DNA from: Catenuloplanes indicus
Lineage (GTDB): Bacteria; Actinomycetota; Actinomycetes; Mycobacteriales; Micromonosporaceae
Direction of reading: 5' to 3'
Length of the DNA stretch: 64,000 nt
Assembly: GCF_030813715.1 (NCBI RefSeq)
Contig: NZ_JAUSUZ010000001.1
Span: forward strand, 3,658,001-3,722,000
Shown here piece by piece: positions 33,720-40,722 of this stretch (positions are counted from its first letter, which is position 1; each line of letters begins with the position of its first letter). The notes under the pieces are model-generated. The model had not been told where the DNA came from. It did no database searches and was given only the letters and a program-made list of their open reading frames with translations. Position numbers and translations under genes: made by a program.

Positions 33720-33735
33720 ACCAGACCCACATCGC

Positions 33736-33762
33736 AGAAGGCCCGCGGTTCGCGGGCCTTCT
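33736..33762 (+). terminator. Terminator after hsp20
   Basis: A perfect 12-bp stem (AGAAGGCCCGCG with CGCGGGCCTTCT) and 3-base loop, 16 bases after the stop codon. Confidence 0.88.
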
Positions 33763-33804
33763 CGCTGTGTCGGGGCCGTCCGGCCGAATCGACGCACGCA
33801 GATA

Positions 33805-33853
33805 TTGACGGGTATCGGATTATCTGTAAACTTTCTTGACAGAGAGCGCTCTC
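33805..33853 (+). promoter_or_regulatory. Promoter and LacI-type operator of the secreted protease gene
   Basis: TTGACG (33805-33810), a 16-base spacer and TAAACT (33827-33832) form a housekeeping-type promoter. The 12-bp perfect palindrome GAGAGCGCTCTC (33842-33853) covers the expected start of transcription and has the central CG of LacI-family sites (compare CebR, GGGAGCGCTCCC). It suggests repression by a sugar-responsive regulator encoded elsewhere. A second TTGACA at 33836 overlaps the operator. Confidence 0.55.
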
Positions 33854-33880
33854 ATCACTCCTCAAAACCGGAGGTATGCG

Positions 33881-35377
33881 ATGAAACGCAGGATGAGTGC
33901 GCTCCTCGGCCTGGTGCTCGGCGGGAGCCTGCTCGCCGCCGTGCCCACGGTGCCGGCCTCGGCCGCGGCGGGCGGCCCCGACCCAGGGCAGGCCGGCGCG
34001 ATCCGGCGGGACCTGCACCTCACCGACGCGCAACTGGCCGCCCGGCTGGTCACCGAGGCGGCGGCCGCGCCGATCGAGAGCCGCCTGGAGAGCACGCTGG
34101 GCAGCGCCTACGCCGGCACCTGGGTCTCGGCGGACGGACGTACCGTGATCGGCGGCGTCACCGACCCGGTGTGGGCGGCGGCGGTCCGCGCGGCCGGTGC
34201 CACGCCGAAAGTCGTCGGCCGCAGCCTCGCGGCGCTGGAATCGCTGGCCGCGACGCTGGACCGGCGCGCCTCCGCAGCCGGGAAGGACGTCCACTCCTGG
34301 TACGTCGACCCGGTCACCAACACCGTCACGATCACGGCGGCCAGCACCGCCGCGGCCGGCGCGTTCGCCCGTACCGCCGGGTTGCCCGCGGACGCGGTCT
34401 CGGTCCTCGCGGCGCCCGCGTACGAGCCGGTCTACGACATCCGTGGCGGCGACCAATACGTGATCAACAACAGCGTGCTGTGCTCCGTCGGGTTCGCGGT
34501 CGCCGGCGGCTTCGTCACCGCCGGGCACTGCGGCGGCGTGGGTGCGACCACCACCGGCAGCGGCGCCGCGCAGGGCACGTTCCGCGGCTCGTCGTTCCCC
34601 GGCGACGATCTCGCCTGGGTGCAGACGAATGCGAACTGGGTGTCCCAGCCGTGGGTGAACAACTACAACGGCGGCGTGGCCACGGTCGCCGGCTCCACCG
34701 AGGCCGCGGTCGGCGCGTCCGTCTGCGGCTCCGGCCGGACCACCGGCTGGCGCTGCGGCACGATCACCGGCAAGAACGTGACCGTCAACTACTCCGGCCA
34801 GCTCGTCTACGGCCTGGTCTCCAGCAGCGCGTGCGCGCAGCCCGGCGACTCCGGCGGCGCGTTCCTCTCCGGCAATCAGGCGCAGGGCGTCACGTCCGGC
34901 GCCGGCGGCGACTGCGCCTCCGGCGGCACCACGGTCTACCAGCCGGTCAACGAGATCCTGTCCCGCTACGGCCTGTCCCTGACCACCACCGGCGGGGGCG
35001 GCAACCGGCTGATCGGGCTGGCGAACAAGTGCATCGACGTCCCGAACTCCAACGCGGTCGACGGGCAGTTCCTGCAGCTCTGGACCTGCAACGGCACGGG
35101 CGCGCAGAACTGGGCCTGGCCCGGCGACGGCACGGTCCGCGCGCTCGGCCTGTGCATGGACGTCGCCTGGGGTTCCACCGCGAACGGCGCGGTCATCCAG
35201 CTCGCCCGCTGCAGCGGCAACCCGGCACAGCAGTGGGTGCTCAGCGGCGCCGGCGACCTCGTCAACCCGCAGGCCAACAAGTGCGTCGACGTCGTCGACT
35301 GGAACACCGCCGACGGCGCCCGCCTGATCCTCTTCGACTGCCACGGCGGCGCGAACCAGAAGTGGCGCCGCGGCTGA
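33881..35377 (+). CDS. Secreted S1 serine protease (streptogrisin/alpha-lytic type) with C-terminal ricin-type lectin
   Basis: A protein of 498 residues. A signal peptide (MKRRMSALLGLVLGGSLLAA to about PASA) is followed by an alpha-lytic-type propeptide (to about 190). The chymotrypsin-fold protease has the catalytic triad in FVTAGHCGG (His), PGDDLAWV (Asp) and CAQPGDSGGAF (Ser), with paired Cys for disulfides. After a GGGG linker, residues about 375-498 form a ricin B-type lectin with three QxW-like repeats (GAQNWAW, PAQQWVL, ANQKWRR), which bind carbohydrate. GGAGG precedes the ATG. It is an extracellular protease targeted to glycans, probably under sugar control. Confidence 0.92.
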   Translation: MKRRMSALLGLVLGGSLLAAVPTVPASAAAGGPDPGQAGAIRRDLHLTDAQLAARLVTEAAAAPIESRLESTLGSAYAGTWVSADGRTVIGGVTDPVWAAAVRAAGATPKVVGRSLAALESLAATLDRRASAAGKDVHSWYVDPVTNTVTITAASTAAAGAFARTAGLPADAVSVLAAPAYEPVYDIRGGDQYVINNSVLCSVGFAVAGGFVTAGHCGGVGATTTGSGAAQGTFRGSSFPGDDLAWVQTNANWVSQPWVNNYNGGVATVAGSTEAAVGASVCGSGRTTGWRCGTITGKNVTVNYSGQLVYGLVSSSACAQPGDSGGAFLSGNQAQGVTSGAGGDCASGGTTVYQPVNEILSRYGLSLTTTGGGGNRLIGLANKCIDVPNSNAVDGQFLQLWTCNGTGAQNWAWPGDGTVRALGLCMDVAWGSTANGAVIQLARCSGNPAQQWVLSGAGDLVNPQANKCVDVVDWNTADGARLILFDCHGGANQKWRRG

Positions 35378-35390
35378 TGCCGGTATGACC

Positions 35391-35420
35391 GGCGGGACGG
35401 CGCACGTCCGCCGTCCCGCC
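35391..35420. terminator. Terminator between the protease gene and the convergent immunity-like gene
   Basis: A perfect 12-bp stem (GGCGGGACGGCG with CGCCGTCCCGCC) and 6-base loop, lying between the two convergent stop codons. Confidence 0.8.
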
Positions 35421-35422
35421 GC

Positions 35423-35776
35423 CTACGTCAGCGCGAGCTCGCCGCCGACCGATCGCGCGGCGATCCGGTGGCCCCCCTCGAACTCGACCTCCAGACCGAA
35501 CCGCTCACCGGCCTCGTCGGTCTCCGGCCGCAGCGCGACGATCCGCCGCCCGCCACCGGTGACCGGCTGCCGGGTGTACGACTCCGGCGGCCACAGGTAG
35601 TCCGGCAGCGCCGCGTCCGGCCGCCGGTCGGTCCGCAGCGACCAGTCCGTCCACACCGTGCACAGCAGCGCCGAGCCGTCCTCGAGCACGATCTGCAGGG
35701 CGGCGAGATCGCCGTCCTCGTCGCGCACCTCGACCACCGCCTCGGCCATCGCCCCGACCAGCCCGAACTCGTCCAC
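35423..35776 (-). CDS. Small acidic protein, candidate immunity protein for the preceding toxin-like gene
   Basis: A protein of 117 residues, acidic, with alternating beta-strand and loop character (AVVEVRDEDGDLAALQIVLEDG; GERFGLEVEFEGGHRIAARS). No named family is recognised. The GTG has AAGGAG four bases upstream and starts 12 bases after the stop of the toxin-like gene. A small acidic protein directly behind a gene with a C-terminal toxin-like domain is the usual layout of polymorphic toxin and immunity pairs; the role is therefore inferred from position, size and charge. Confidence 0.5.
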   Translation of the reverse strand: MDEFGLVGAMAEAVVEVRDEDGDLAALQIVLEDGSALLCTVWTDWSLRTDRRPDAALPDYLWPPESYTRQPVTGGGRRIVALRPETDEAGERFGLEVEFEGGHRIAARSVGGELALT

Positions 35777-35788
35777 CGTCGCTCCTTT

Positions 35789-36316
35789 TCAGTTCCGCAC
35801 CACGGTGGCACCGTTGTACCAGCCGTTTCCCGCCGGCCCGAGCGGGAACATGGTCACGAACGATCCGTCACCCTTGGTGATGAGCAGGTCGTTGCCCTGA
35901 CGATAGAACTGGTAGTCGGTTCCGCCACCGCGCTGCGGGTTCCACGGGCCGACCCGCACCTCGTCCGGGGCGCCGTGCACCGCGTGGATGCGCTCCTCGA
36001 ACCACCGGCGTGCCTCCGGATCGCTCGGATCCAGGCCGTAGTCCTTGGCGTGCTTGCCCCACTTCTTCCCGAACTGCCGGTCCCCGACGCCGCTCAGCGG
36101 CGGGCCGGTCCAATCCGGCGTACCACCCGGTGGTGCGCCGCCGTCGCCCGCGCCGCCTGGCGCCCGGCCGAGACCCGCGTCGTGCGCCGCCCGCTCCTGC
36201 CCCTGCGTGACGCTCCGGGGACGGCCGGGCCCGCCGGACCCGTCGCGCGTGCGGTCGCCACCGTCCGGCGGATCGCCACCGTCGCCGGTACCGGAGGGAT
36301 TTCTAGGCCTGGCCAT
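35789..36316 (-). CDS. Protein with polymorphic-toxin-like C-terminal domain
   Basis: A protein of 175 residues. The first 70 are Gly/Pro/Asp/Arg-rich and disordered. The C-terminal domain starts near residue 80 with RQFGKKWGKHAKDYGLDPSD and contains RRWFEERIHAVHGAPDEVRV, YQFYRQGNDLLITKGDGSFV and a final GNGWYNGAT. The KHAKDYGLDP..P...WFEE pattern recalls toxin domains found at the ends of secreted polymorphic toxins, though I cannot name the family. There is no delivery domain, so it is an orphan module. The ATG overlaps the end of the broken phosphatase gene by 14 bases and has no clear separate promoter. Confidence 0.5.
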   Translation of the reverse strand: MARPRNPSGTGDGGDPPDGGDRTRDGSGGPGRPRSVTQGQERAAHDAGLGRAPGGAGDGGAPPGGTPDWTGPPLSGVGDRQFGKKWGKHAKDYGLDPSDPEARRWFEERIHAVHGAPDEVRVGPWNPQRGGGTDYQFYRQGNDLLITKGDGSFVTMFPLGPAGNGWYNGATVVRN

Positions 36317-36860
36317 CGCTGTCCGACCCTAACAACGCCGCGCATCCCAGCCGCTCGCACACGGCGCGCACGATGTCGCCGGGGATCCAGTCCGCCGGGC
36401 GGAGATCCGCCAGCACCGCCCGGATCGCGTCGTGGACGGTGACGCCGTGCCGGGCCATCCGCCCGGCGATAACATCGCCGGGCGCGGCGTACGCCTCCGC
36501 GAAGTGCGGGCGCAGGCGCTCGGCGCTGCGGGCGTAGTCGGCCGCGATCGCATCCGCGGTGACGCCGGCCAGCGCCAGCAGGAGCAGGGACACCAGCCCG
36601 GTACGGTCCCGGCCGATACCGCAGTGCACGACCACGCCACCGGGCCGCGCCCGGGCGACGGCGGCGACCGCGGCCGCGCAACGCTCCGGGTTACGCGCCA
36701 GGAAGGGCCGGTAATGAGCGGCGTCCCGTCGATCTCCTCGTCGATGCAGCGATACCAGAACTCGGTGTCCGCGGTGTCGTCCAGCGGCAGGATCAATGAA
36801 TGCGATGACCTCGCGGCGGGCCTGTTCGCTCAGTGACGGACGTTGCGCCATGCGAACCAC
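36303..36860 (-). pseudogene. Frameshifted protein-tyrosine-phosphatase-like gene
   Basis: The intact half contains HYRPFLARNPERCAAAV and VVVHCGIGRDRTGL, the CX5R phosphatase loop of tyrosine/serine phosphatases. The matching upstream part of the family, PLDDTADTEFWYRCIDEE, is present but in another frame. The switch lies near 36717, where one missing base would restore EIDGTPL-HYRPFL. The N-terminal third is lost. The gene ends against imperfect repeat copy A, suggesting damage at a rearrangement point. If a start at 36860 is used, the product has an unrelated N-terminus and is unlikely to fold. Confidence 0.65.
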
Positions 36861-36915
36861 CCCATCGCCATCCCCGGAGGCCCACTACAGGGACGTTTGA
36901 CCAGCTCACGTAGCA
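36837..36915 (+). repeat. Imperfect 80-bp direct repeat, copy A
   Basis: Aligned by eye with 40085-40164: 65 of 79 positions agree, with one single-base gap. Both copies start CGGACGTTGC, share ATGCGAACCAC and end with a GGACGTTTG segment and CCAGCTCACG. This copy lies at the broken 5' end of the phosphatase pseudogene and just left of the toxin-antitoxin module. Confidence 0.8.
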
Positions 36916-36927
36916 GGTAGGTGCATT

Positions 36928-36950
36928 CGGGGCCGCCGTCGGCGGCCCCG
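36928..36950. terminator. Hairpin, possible terminator
   Basis: A 10-bp perfect stem (CGGGGCCGCC with GGCGGCCCCG) and 3-base loop. It lies between repeat copy A and the toxin-antitoxin promoter and would insulate the module from transcription on the left. Confidence 0.55.
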
Positions 36951-36989
36951 GGCGGGCGCCAGGAGCGGCACACCGCCACCATCAGAGTG

Positions 36990-37005
36990 GTACCGTATCC
37001 GGTAC
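36990..37005. promoter_or_regulatory. Operator of the toxin-antitoxin operon
   Basis: GTACCG-TATC-CGGTAC, perfect 6-bp arms, ending 16 bases upstream of the antitoxin start. Phd/YefM antitoxins bind such palindromes with their N-terminal domain and, with toxin as corepressor, shut off the operon. Confidence 0.65.
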
Positions 37006-37021
37006 AACCTTGGGAGGCATC

Positions 37022-37279
37022 GTGACTTCAGCGATCAGCGCCAGCGAGGCACGCAAGTCCCTCTTTCCGCTCATCGAGCGCGTCAACGAGGACCACACCC
37101 CGATCGAGATCGTCTCCAAGCGTGGAAACGCGGTCCTGGTGAGTAAAGAGGACTGGGACTCGATCATGGAGACCAACTACCTGCTCCGATCACCCGCCAA
37201 CGCCAAGCGCCTCGTCGAAAGCGTCGAGCAGTGGCGAGCCGGCCGAGCCACCGAGCGCGAGTTCGGCCCCGAGGAGTGA
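37022..37279 (+). CDS. Phd/YefM-family antitoxin
   Basis: A protein of 85 residues. SAISASEARKSLFPLIERVN and IEIVSKRGNAVLVSKEDWDS are the DNA-binding Phd domain; ETNYLLRSPANAKRLVESVE is the flexible toxin-binding tail. GGGAGG lies four bases before the GTG at 37022. An in-frame TTG at 37010 sits inside that region and is not used. It neutralises the YoeB-like toxin encoded downstream with a GTGA overlap, and represses the operon through the palindrome at 36990-37005. Confidence 0.92.
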   Translation: MTSAISASEARKSLFPLIERVNEDHTPIEIVSKRGNAVLVSKEDWDSIMETNYLLRSPANAKRLVESVEQWRAGRATEREFGPEE

Positions 37280-37536
37280 AACTCAGCTGGACCGACCACG
37301 GCTGGGACGACTACCTGTACTGGCAGACCCAGGATCGCAAAACCCTCAAACGCATCAATGCGCTGATCGCCGACATCAAATGCGACCCCGACGGTCAGGG
37401 CATCGGCAAACCGGAGATCCTCCGAAACAACCTTGCAGGACTCCGGTCACGGCGCATCGACGACGAGCACCGCATGGTGTACGCCGTCGAGCCCAACGAG
37501 ATCACCATCATCTCCTGCCGGTACCACTACGAGTAG
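37276..37536 (+). CDS. Txe/YoeB-family mRNA interferase toxin
   Basis: A protein of 86 residues. KLSWTDHGWDDYLYWQTQDRK, KRINALIADI and GIGKPEILRNNLAGLRSRRI are conserved YoeB segments. The C-terminus HRMVYAVEPNEITIISCRYHY carries the catalytic His and Tyr-His-Tyr end. YoeB cleaves mRNA in the ribosomal A site. The GTG start overlaps the antitoxin TGA in GTGA, ensuring translational coupling; longer upstream starts lie inside the antitoxin gene. With the antitoxin this is a complete type II module. Confidence 0.92.
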   Translation: MKLSWTDHGWDDYLYWQTQDRKTLKRINALIADIKCDPDGQGIGKPEILRNNLAGLRSRRIDDEHRMVYAVEPNEITIISCRYHYE

Positions 37537-37557
37537 ATCCGGCCCTGTCGTTGCTGC

Positions 37558-38694
37558 TCAGCGGCGTTTGGCGAGTTCTGCCAAGCGCTCGCTGAGCGGG
37601 CTCACCCGTGGGTGCGGTGGCCGGTCGAAATAGCTTGGCTTGATTTCACGCATCAGCGCCTCACCGTCGCGGCCCCAGTCGAACCGTGGCCGTTTCAGCA
37701 GTCGCCGGAACACGACACTCGCCTTCTTCGGATCCCTCGCCGCAAGCCGACGCAGGACCATCGGCTCCACGCTGTCGTCCTCGAGATAGGACAGCGTGTG
37801 CTCGCGCCACCTGCGACGTCGCAGCAGTTCGGGGTTCACGAACGCTTCCTCCACGAGGCCGAACTCCGCGTAGAAACCGAGCCCGTCCGTCTCGTCGTAG
37901 ATCAGCGCCACCGTCTCCGCCTCGGTCAGGTCCAGCGGCAACGACATCGACACCGCAGACGGGACGTCCTTCGGGTCCGGCCCGAGAACCGAGTCACGGC
38001 AGTACGTGTAGTAGCCGTCGAGCCGCTCCTGCGCCTGCTCCCCCGGGACCACCAGCAGGTCGGTGCCGAAGAACTCGACGAACCGTGCCCGGTCAGCACG
38101 CTGATGCTCCCACGCCTGCGCCAGCTTCTCTGGATTCCGGAACACTGCTTGCGGCGTACGCAACGACATGTCCAGCGCGAGCTGATAGGCGATGTCCCGC
38201 TCGCTCCCACGCAGGGTCTGTACCGGCCCGCTCAGCATCCACTCGTCACCGACCGCAACCAGCCGGGCGATGATGAACGAGCGGCGCGGCATCTGCTTGA
38301 ACACTGCCGGGCCCATGTTCGACCGGACCCGATACGTCAAATCGTCAACCAGGCTCTCCACCACTAGCGCTGACCCGTCCTTGCGCTGAACCTCGAACGG
38401 GCCCTGCACCACATCGCGCCAGCCGAGCACCATCTCCCGCTCGACCTCCGGCAGGTCCGGCCGGGCATCCACGAACTGCTCCACCACCGTCCGGCCGTTC
38501 GCCAGCCGGTGCTCCAGGACGAAACAGTCCCAGAGCAACATCCACCGCTGCTCATCGGCGTCTTCCAGGCCGTTGCCGTACTGGGCCAGAAAACTCGACG
38601 CAGCCCGGTCGTAGCGGGGCTGTTGAGAAAACGCCACCAGCTCGCCCTTGAGGTCACCAGCCCGTCGGAGCAGCGCGGCATCAGACATCGACAT
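37558..38694 (-). CDS. Protein of unknown function, 378 residues
   Basis: Cytoplasmic, no membrane segment. LLWDCFVLEHRLANGRTVVE and REMVLGWRDVVQGPFEVQRK resemble a region often found in uncharacterised actinobacterial proteins next to SEC-C or pRiA4b-like domains (from memory). A helical middle and a C-terminal section FGLVEEAFVNPELLRRRRWR, with a basic end, follow. An ATG two codons further in is an alternative start. It shares strand with the next 409-residue gene upstream (57 bases apart), and both lie between the direct repeats. Confidence 0.55.
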   Translation of the reverse strand: MSMSDAALLRRAGDLKGELVAFSQQPRYDRAASSFLAQYGNGLEDADEQRWMLLWDCFVLEHRLANGRTVVEQFVDARPDLPEVEREMVLGWRDVVQGPFEVQRKDGSALVVESLVDDLTYRVRSNMGPAVFKQMPRRSFIIARLVAVGDEWMLSGPVQTLRGSERDIAYQLALDMSLRTPQAVFRNPEKLAQAWEHQRADRARFVEFFGTDLLVVPGEQAQERLDGYYTYCRDSVLGPDPKDVPSAVSMSLPLDLTEAETVALIYDETDGLGFYAEFGLVEEAFVNPELLRRRRWREHTLSYLEDDSVEPMVLRRLAARDPKKASVVFRRLLKRPRFDWGRDGEALMREIKPSYFDRPPHPRVSPLSERLAELAKRR

Positions 38695-38751
38695 GTCACC
38701 AACCTATGAGCTGTCAGAGCCAGACCGGCGCGGGGTGCCTCGTTCGGGTGA

Positions 38752-39981
38752 TCAATCGATCAGACGCCGAGCGAGGCGCTCGGCGTTGAGTCCCCGCATT
38801 GCTCCGTCGACGGCCTCCGGGTCGGTGAGGTCGATACCGCGGGCCGCCAGTTCCGCGGCGATCTGCTTGGCCGGACCCCACGCCGCCGCGTCGTCGAACG
38901 CCTCCTCGAACGCGGGAAGGAACGTGTCGACAGCCTCGACCACCGGACCGATCCACTCCGGGTCGACCGCACGACGTTCCAGGGCGTACCGGATCCAGCG
39001 CCGCAACACGTCCGGCAGCGCGGCGCGCTGCTCGGCGTCCAGCGCCGCCTTACGCGGCAGCCAGTCGGCCAGGAACAGGCCGACCTGTCCCGGGCTCCAG
39101 CACAGGGGACCACTGGTCATGTAGCCGTCTCCGTAGTCCAGGAACAGGTCGGCCAGCGACCTGGCGACCGTGGCGTCGACCGGCGCGAACCCGCCCACCA
39201 GGCGCTCCCGTTCCTCATCGCCCATCGGCTGCCAGTCACGGAAGTCCGGCAGGTACGGAAGGCATCGCGACCAGGCCAGCGCCCGCAAGTCGACGAAGTC
39301 CTCGTCATCATGGCGGGGCCAGGTCATGTCAGTGGTCCGCAAGGCGTCCGCCAGCTCCGCCAGCGCAACCTCAACCGGGCACTCGACCGCCGGCATCGGC
39401 ACCTCGCCCGGCTCACGCAGCCGGTCCCACGTCTCCTCGGCCCCGGGCTGCAGCACTGCCAGCTTGTCGACCAGCACACCGCCGGCAAGGGAAATCTGCG
39501 CCATCACCGTGTGCGGCGTCTGCCCCGCGAACTCAACGAACAGCACATGCTCGCTGTCCCAGACATCCACCGCCCGCCACGCCCGAACCGGCTCGAAGGC
39601 GGGAACCGCGAACCACGGCGGCGCCGACTGGCTCTCCGACAAGATCTCCAGGGTGCCGTCCAGCATCGACCACTCACCAGGAGCGGCGACACGGCGCAGC
39701 GCCGCCACCGCGGCCAGCCCATGCGGTGACGGCCGGGTCGACGCCCGGCCCACCACCTCCAGGTGGAACGTCTTTTCCGGCTCACGCTCGCCGAACCCCG
39801 CCGCCGACCACGCCGCGCCAAGCCACCCACTGGCCCACCGCTCGACCTTGAGCACACTGTCCTCGGACGCGATCGTGACCGCGTCACGCATCAACCGGTC
39901 CGACAACCGCAGCTCACGCACCGGGCGCTGCGGACGCTTCGGCTTACCTCGTCCCGCGGGACGACCACGACTCTTGGGCAT
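38752..39981 (-). CDS. Protein of unknown function, 409 residues, shares a domain with the 521-residue protein
   Basis: The N-terminus is strongly basic (MPKSRGRPAGRGKPKRPQRP), suggesting nucleic-acid contact. Residues about 278-402 align with residues 36-165 of the protein encoded at 31546-33111: LCWSPGQVGLFLADWLPRK with LCRWQPEDLRYALIEYFPR, and WGPAKQIAAELAARGIDLTD with FGPAKFWSMRMLDAGIDVQD. The middle region (80-270) has beta-rich and acidic parts. The ATG at 39981 opens the conserved part; a longer frame to 40194 runs across repeat copy B and is unlikely to be coding. Probable operon with the 378-residue gene. Confidence 0.55.
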   Translation of the reverse strand: MPKSRGRPAGRGKPKRPQRPVRELRLSDRLMRDAVTIASEDSVLKVERWASGWLGAAWSAAGFGEREPEKTFHLEVVGRASTRPSPHGLAAVAALRRVAAPGEWSMLDGTLEILSESQSAPPWFAVPAFEPVRAWRAVDVWDSEHVLFVEFAGQTPHTVMAQISLAGGVLVDKLAVLQPGAEETWDRLREPGEVPMPAVECPVEVALAELADALRTTDMTWPRHDDEDFVDLRALAWSRCLPYLPDFRDWQPMGDEERERLVGGFAPVDATVARSLADLFLDYGDGYMTSGPLCWSPGQVGLFLADWLPRKAALDAEQRAALPDVLRRWIRYALERRAVDPEWIGPVVEAVDTFLPAFEEAFDDAAAWGPAKQIAAELAARGIDLTDPEAVDGAMRGLNAERLARRLID

Positions 39982-40084
39982 GTACCCATCTACCACATAC
40001 GCCCCGGGGCGACAGGCGAGCGACCCGCGTCGCGCAATGCCACATTTGACCTGTTCGAACACGCAGGTCAGGCGTGAAGTGGGC

Positions 40085-40164
40085 CGGACGTTGCACCCAT
40101 GCGAACCACACCACCACCGTCCCCGGCAACCCACTGCCTGGACGTTTGGCCAGCTCACGCGGCA
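40085..40164 (+). repeat. Imperfect 80-bp direct repeat, copy B
   Basis: Partner of copy A at 36837-36915 (65 of 79 aligned positions agree). It lies in the 303-base gap between the 409- and 145-residue genes; the rest of that gap shows nothing recognisable. The two copies flank 3.2 kb holding the toxin-antitoxin module and two unknown genes. Confidence 0.8.
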
Positions 40165-40284
40165 ATCACAGCCCGGTGTGAGCGCTGACTCCAAGCGGCA
40201 GCGGCTGCGGGCTGCCCGGCTCGCAGCCCTACCAGGAATCCGGACCCGCCATACGGTCGGGCTGGCTCCATCGTTTCCGGCCGG

Positions 40285-40722
40285 TCAGAACTCGACCACG
40301 ACGGCCGGATCGGTGAGCGCGCGGCGTAGTTCGCCGAGGTTACCAATGGTGGCGAGCGGGGACATGCGGGCGACATCGACGATCGCGGTGAGCGACGCCT
40401 GGATGGTCGCGTTATCGCCGGTTTCGCGGGCTTTGGCGAGGTCCTCGAAGAGCCGGTCATGAATCCTGTCCGCCGCGGCGAAGGCCCGGTCGAAATACTC
40501 GCGGACGGTTTGCGCTGCAGTGTCGAGGCGTTTGATTTCGATGTCGCGGCGGGCGCGGATCTCTTCGCGGCGGGTGGCCGCGGTCTCCCGCACTTCGATG
40601 CCCTGCTGCCGTGCGTTGATCAAGGTTTGCAAGGCGGAGACGACATCCGTGGAGTTGACCACGAACGTGGTGTTCGTGCCGGCCGGGGTGGACTCGGGCT
40701 GGCTAATGTCGTAGTCAGGCAT
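40285..40722 (-). CDS. Helical (coiled-coil) protein of unknown function, 145 residues
   Basis: After a short N-terminus, residues about 25-125 form long amphipathic helices (VVSALQTLINARQQGIEVRE; TRREEIRARRDIEIKRLDTA; TVREYFDRAFAAADRIHDRL) with heptad character and many charges. No domain is recognised. The ATG overlaps the end of the upstream membrane-protein gene by eight bases, so the two are coupled and probably form one complex. Confidence 0.6.
   Translation of the reverse strand: MPDYDISQPESTPAGTNTTFVVNSTDVVSALQTLINARQQGIEVRETAATRREEIRARRDIEIKRLDTAAQTVREYFDRAFAAADRIHDRLFEDLAKARETGDNATIQASLTAIVDVARMSPLATIGNLGELRRALTDPAVVVEF

Noticed and set aside
36902-37005. tRNA gene as an integration target next to repeat copy A
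   Set aside because: The inverted repeats there form a terminator hairpin and an operator; no cloverleaf or CCA end can be drawn.
40100-40189. Tiny gene starting at the ATG shared by both direct-repeat copies
   Set aside because: Copy A stops after 16 codons and copy B after 29, there is no ribosome site, and the similarity continues outside the frames.
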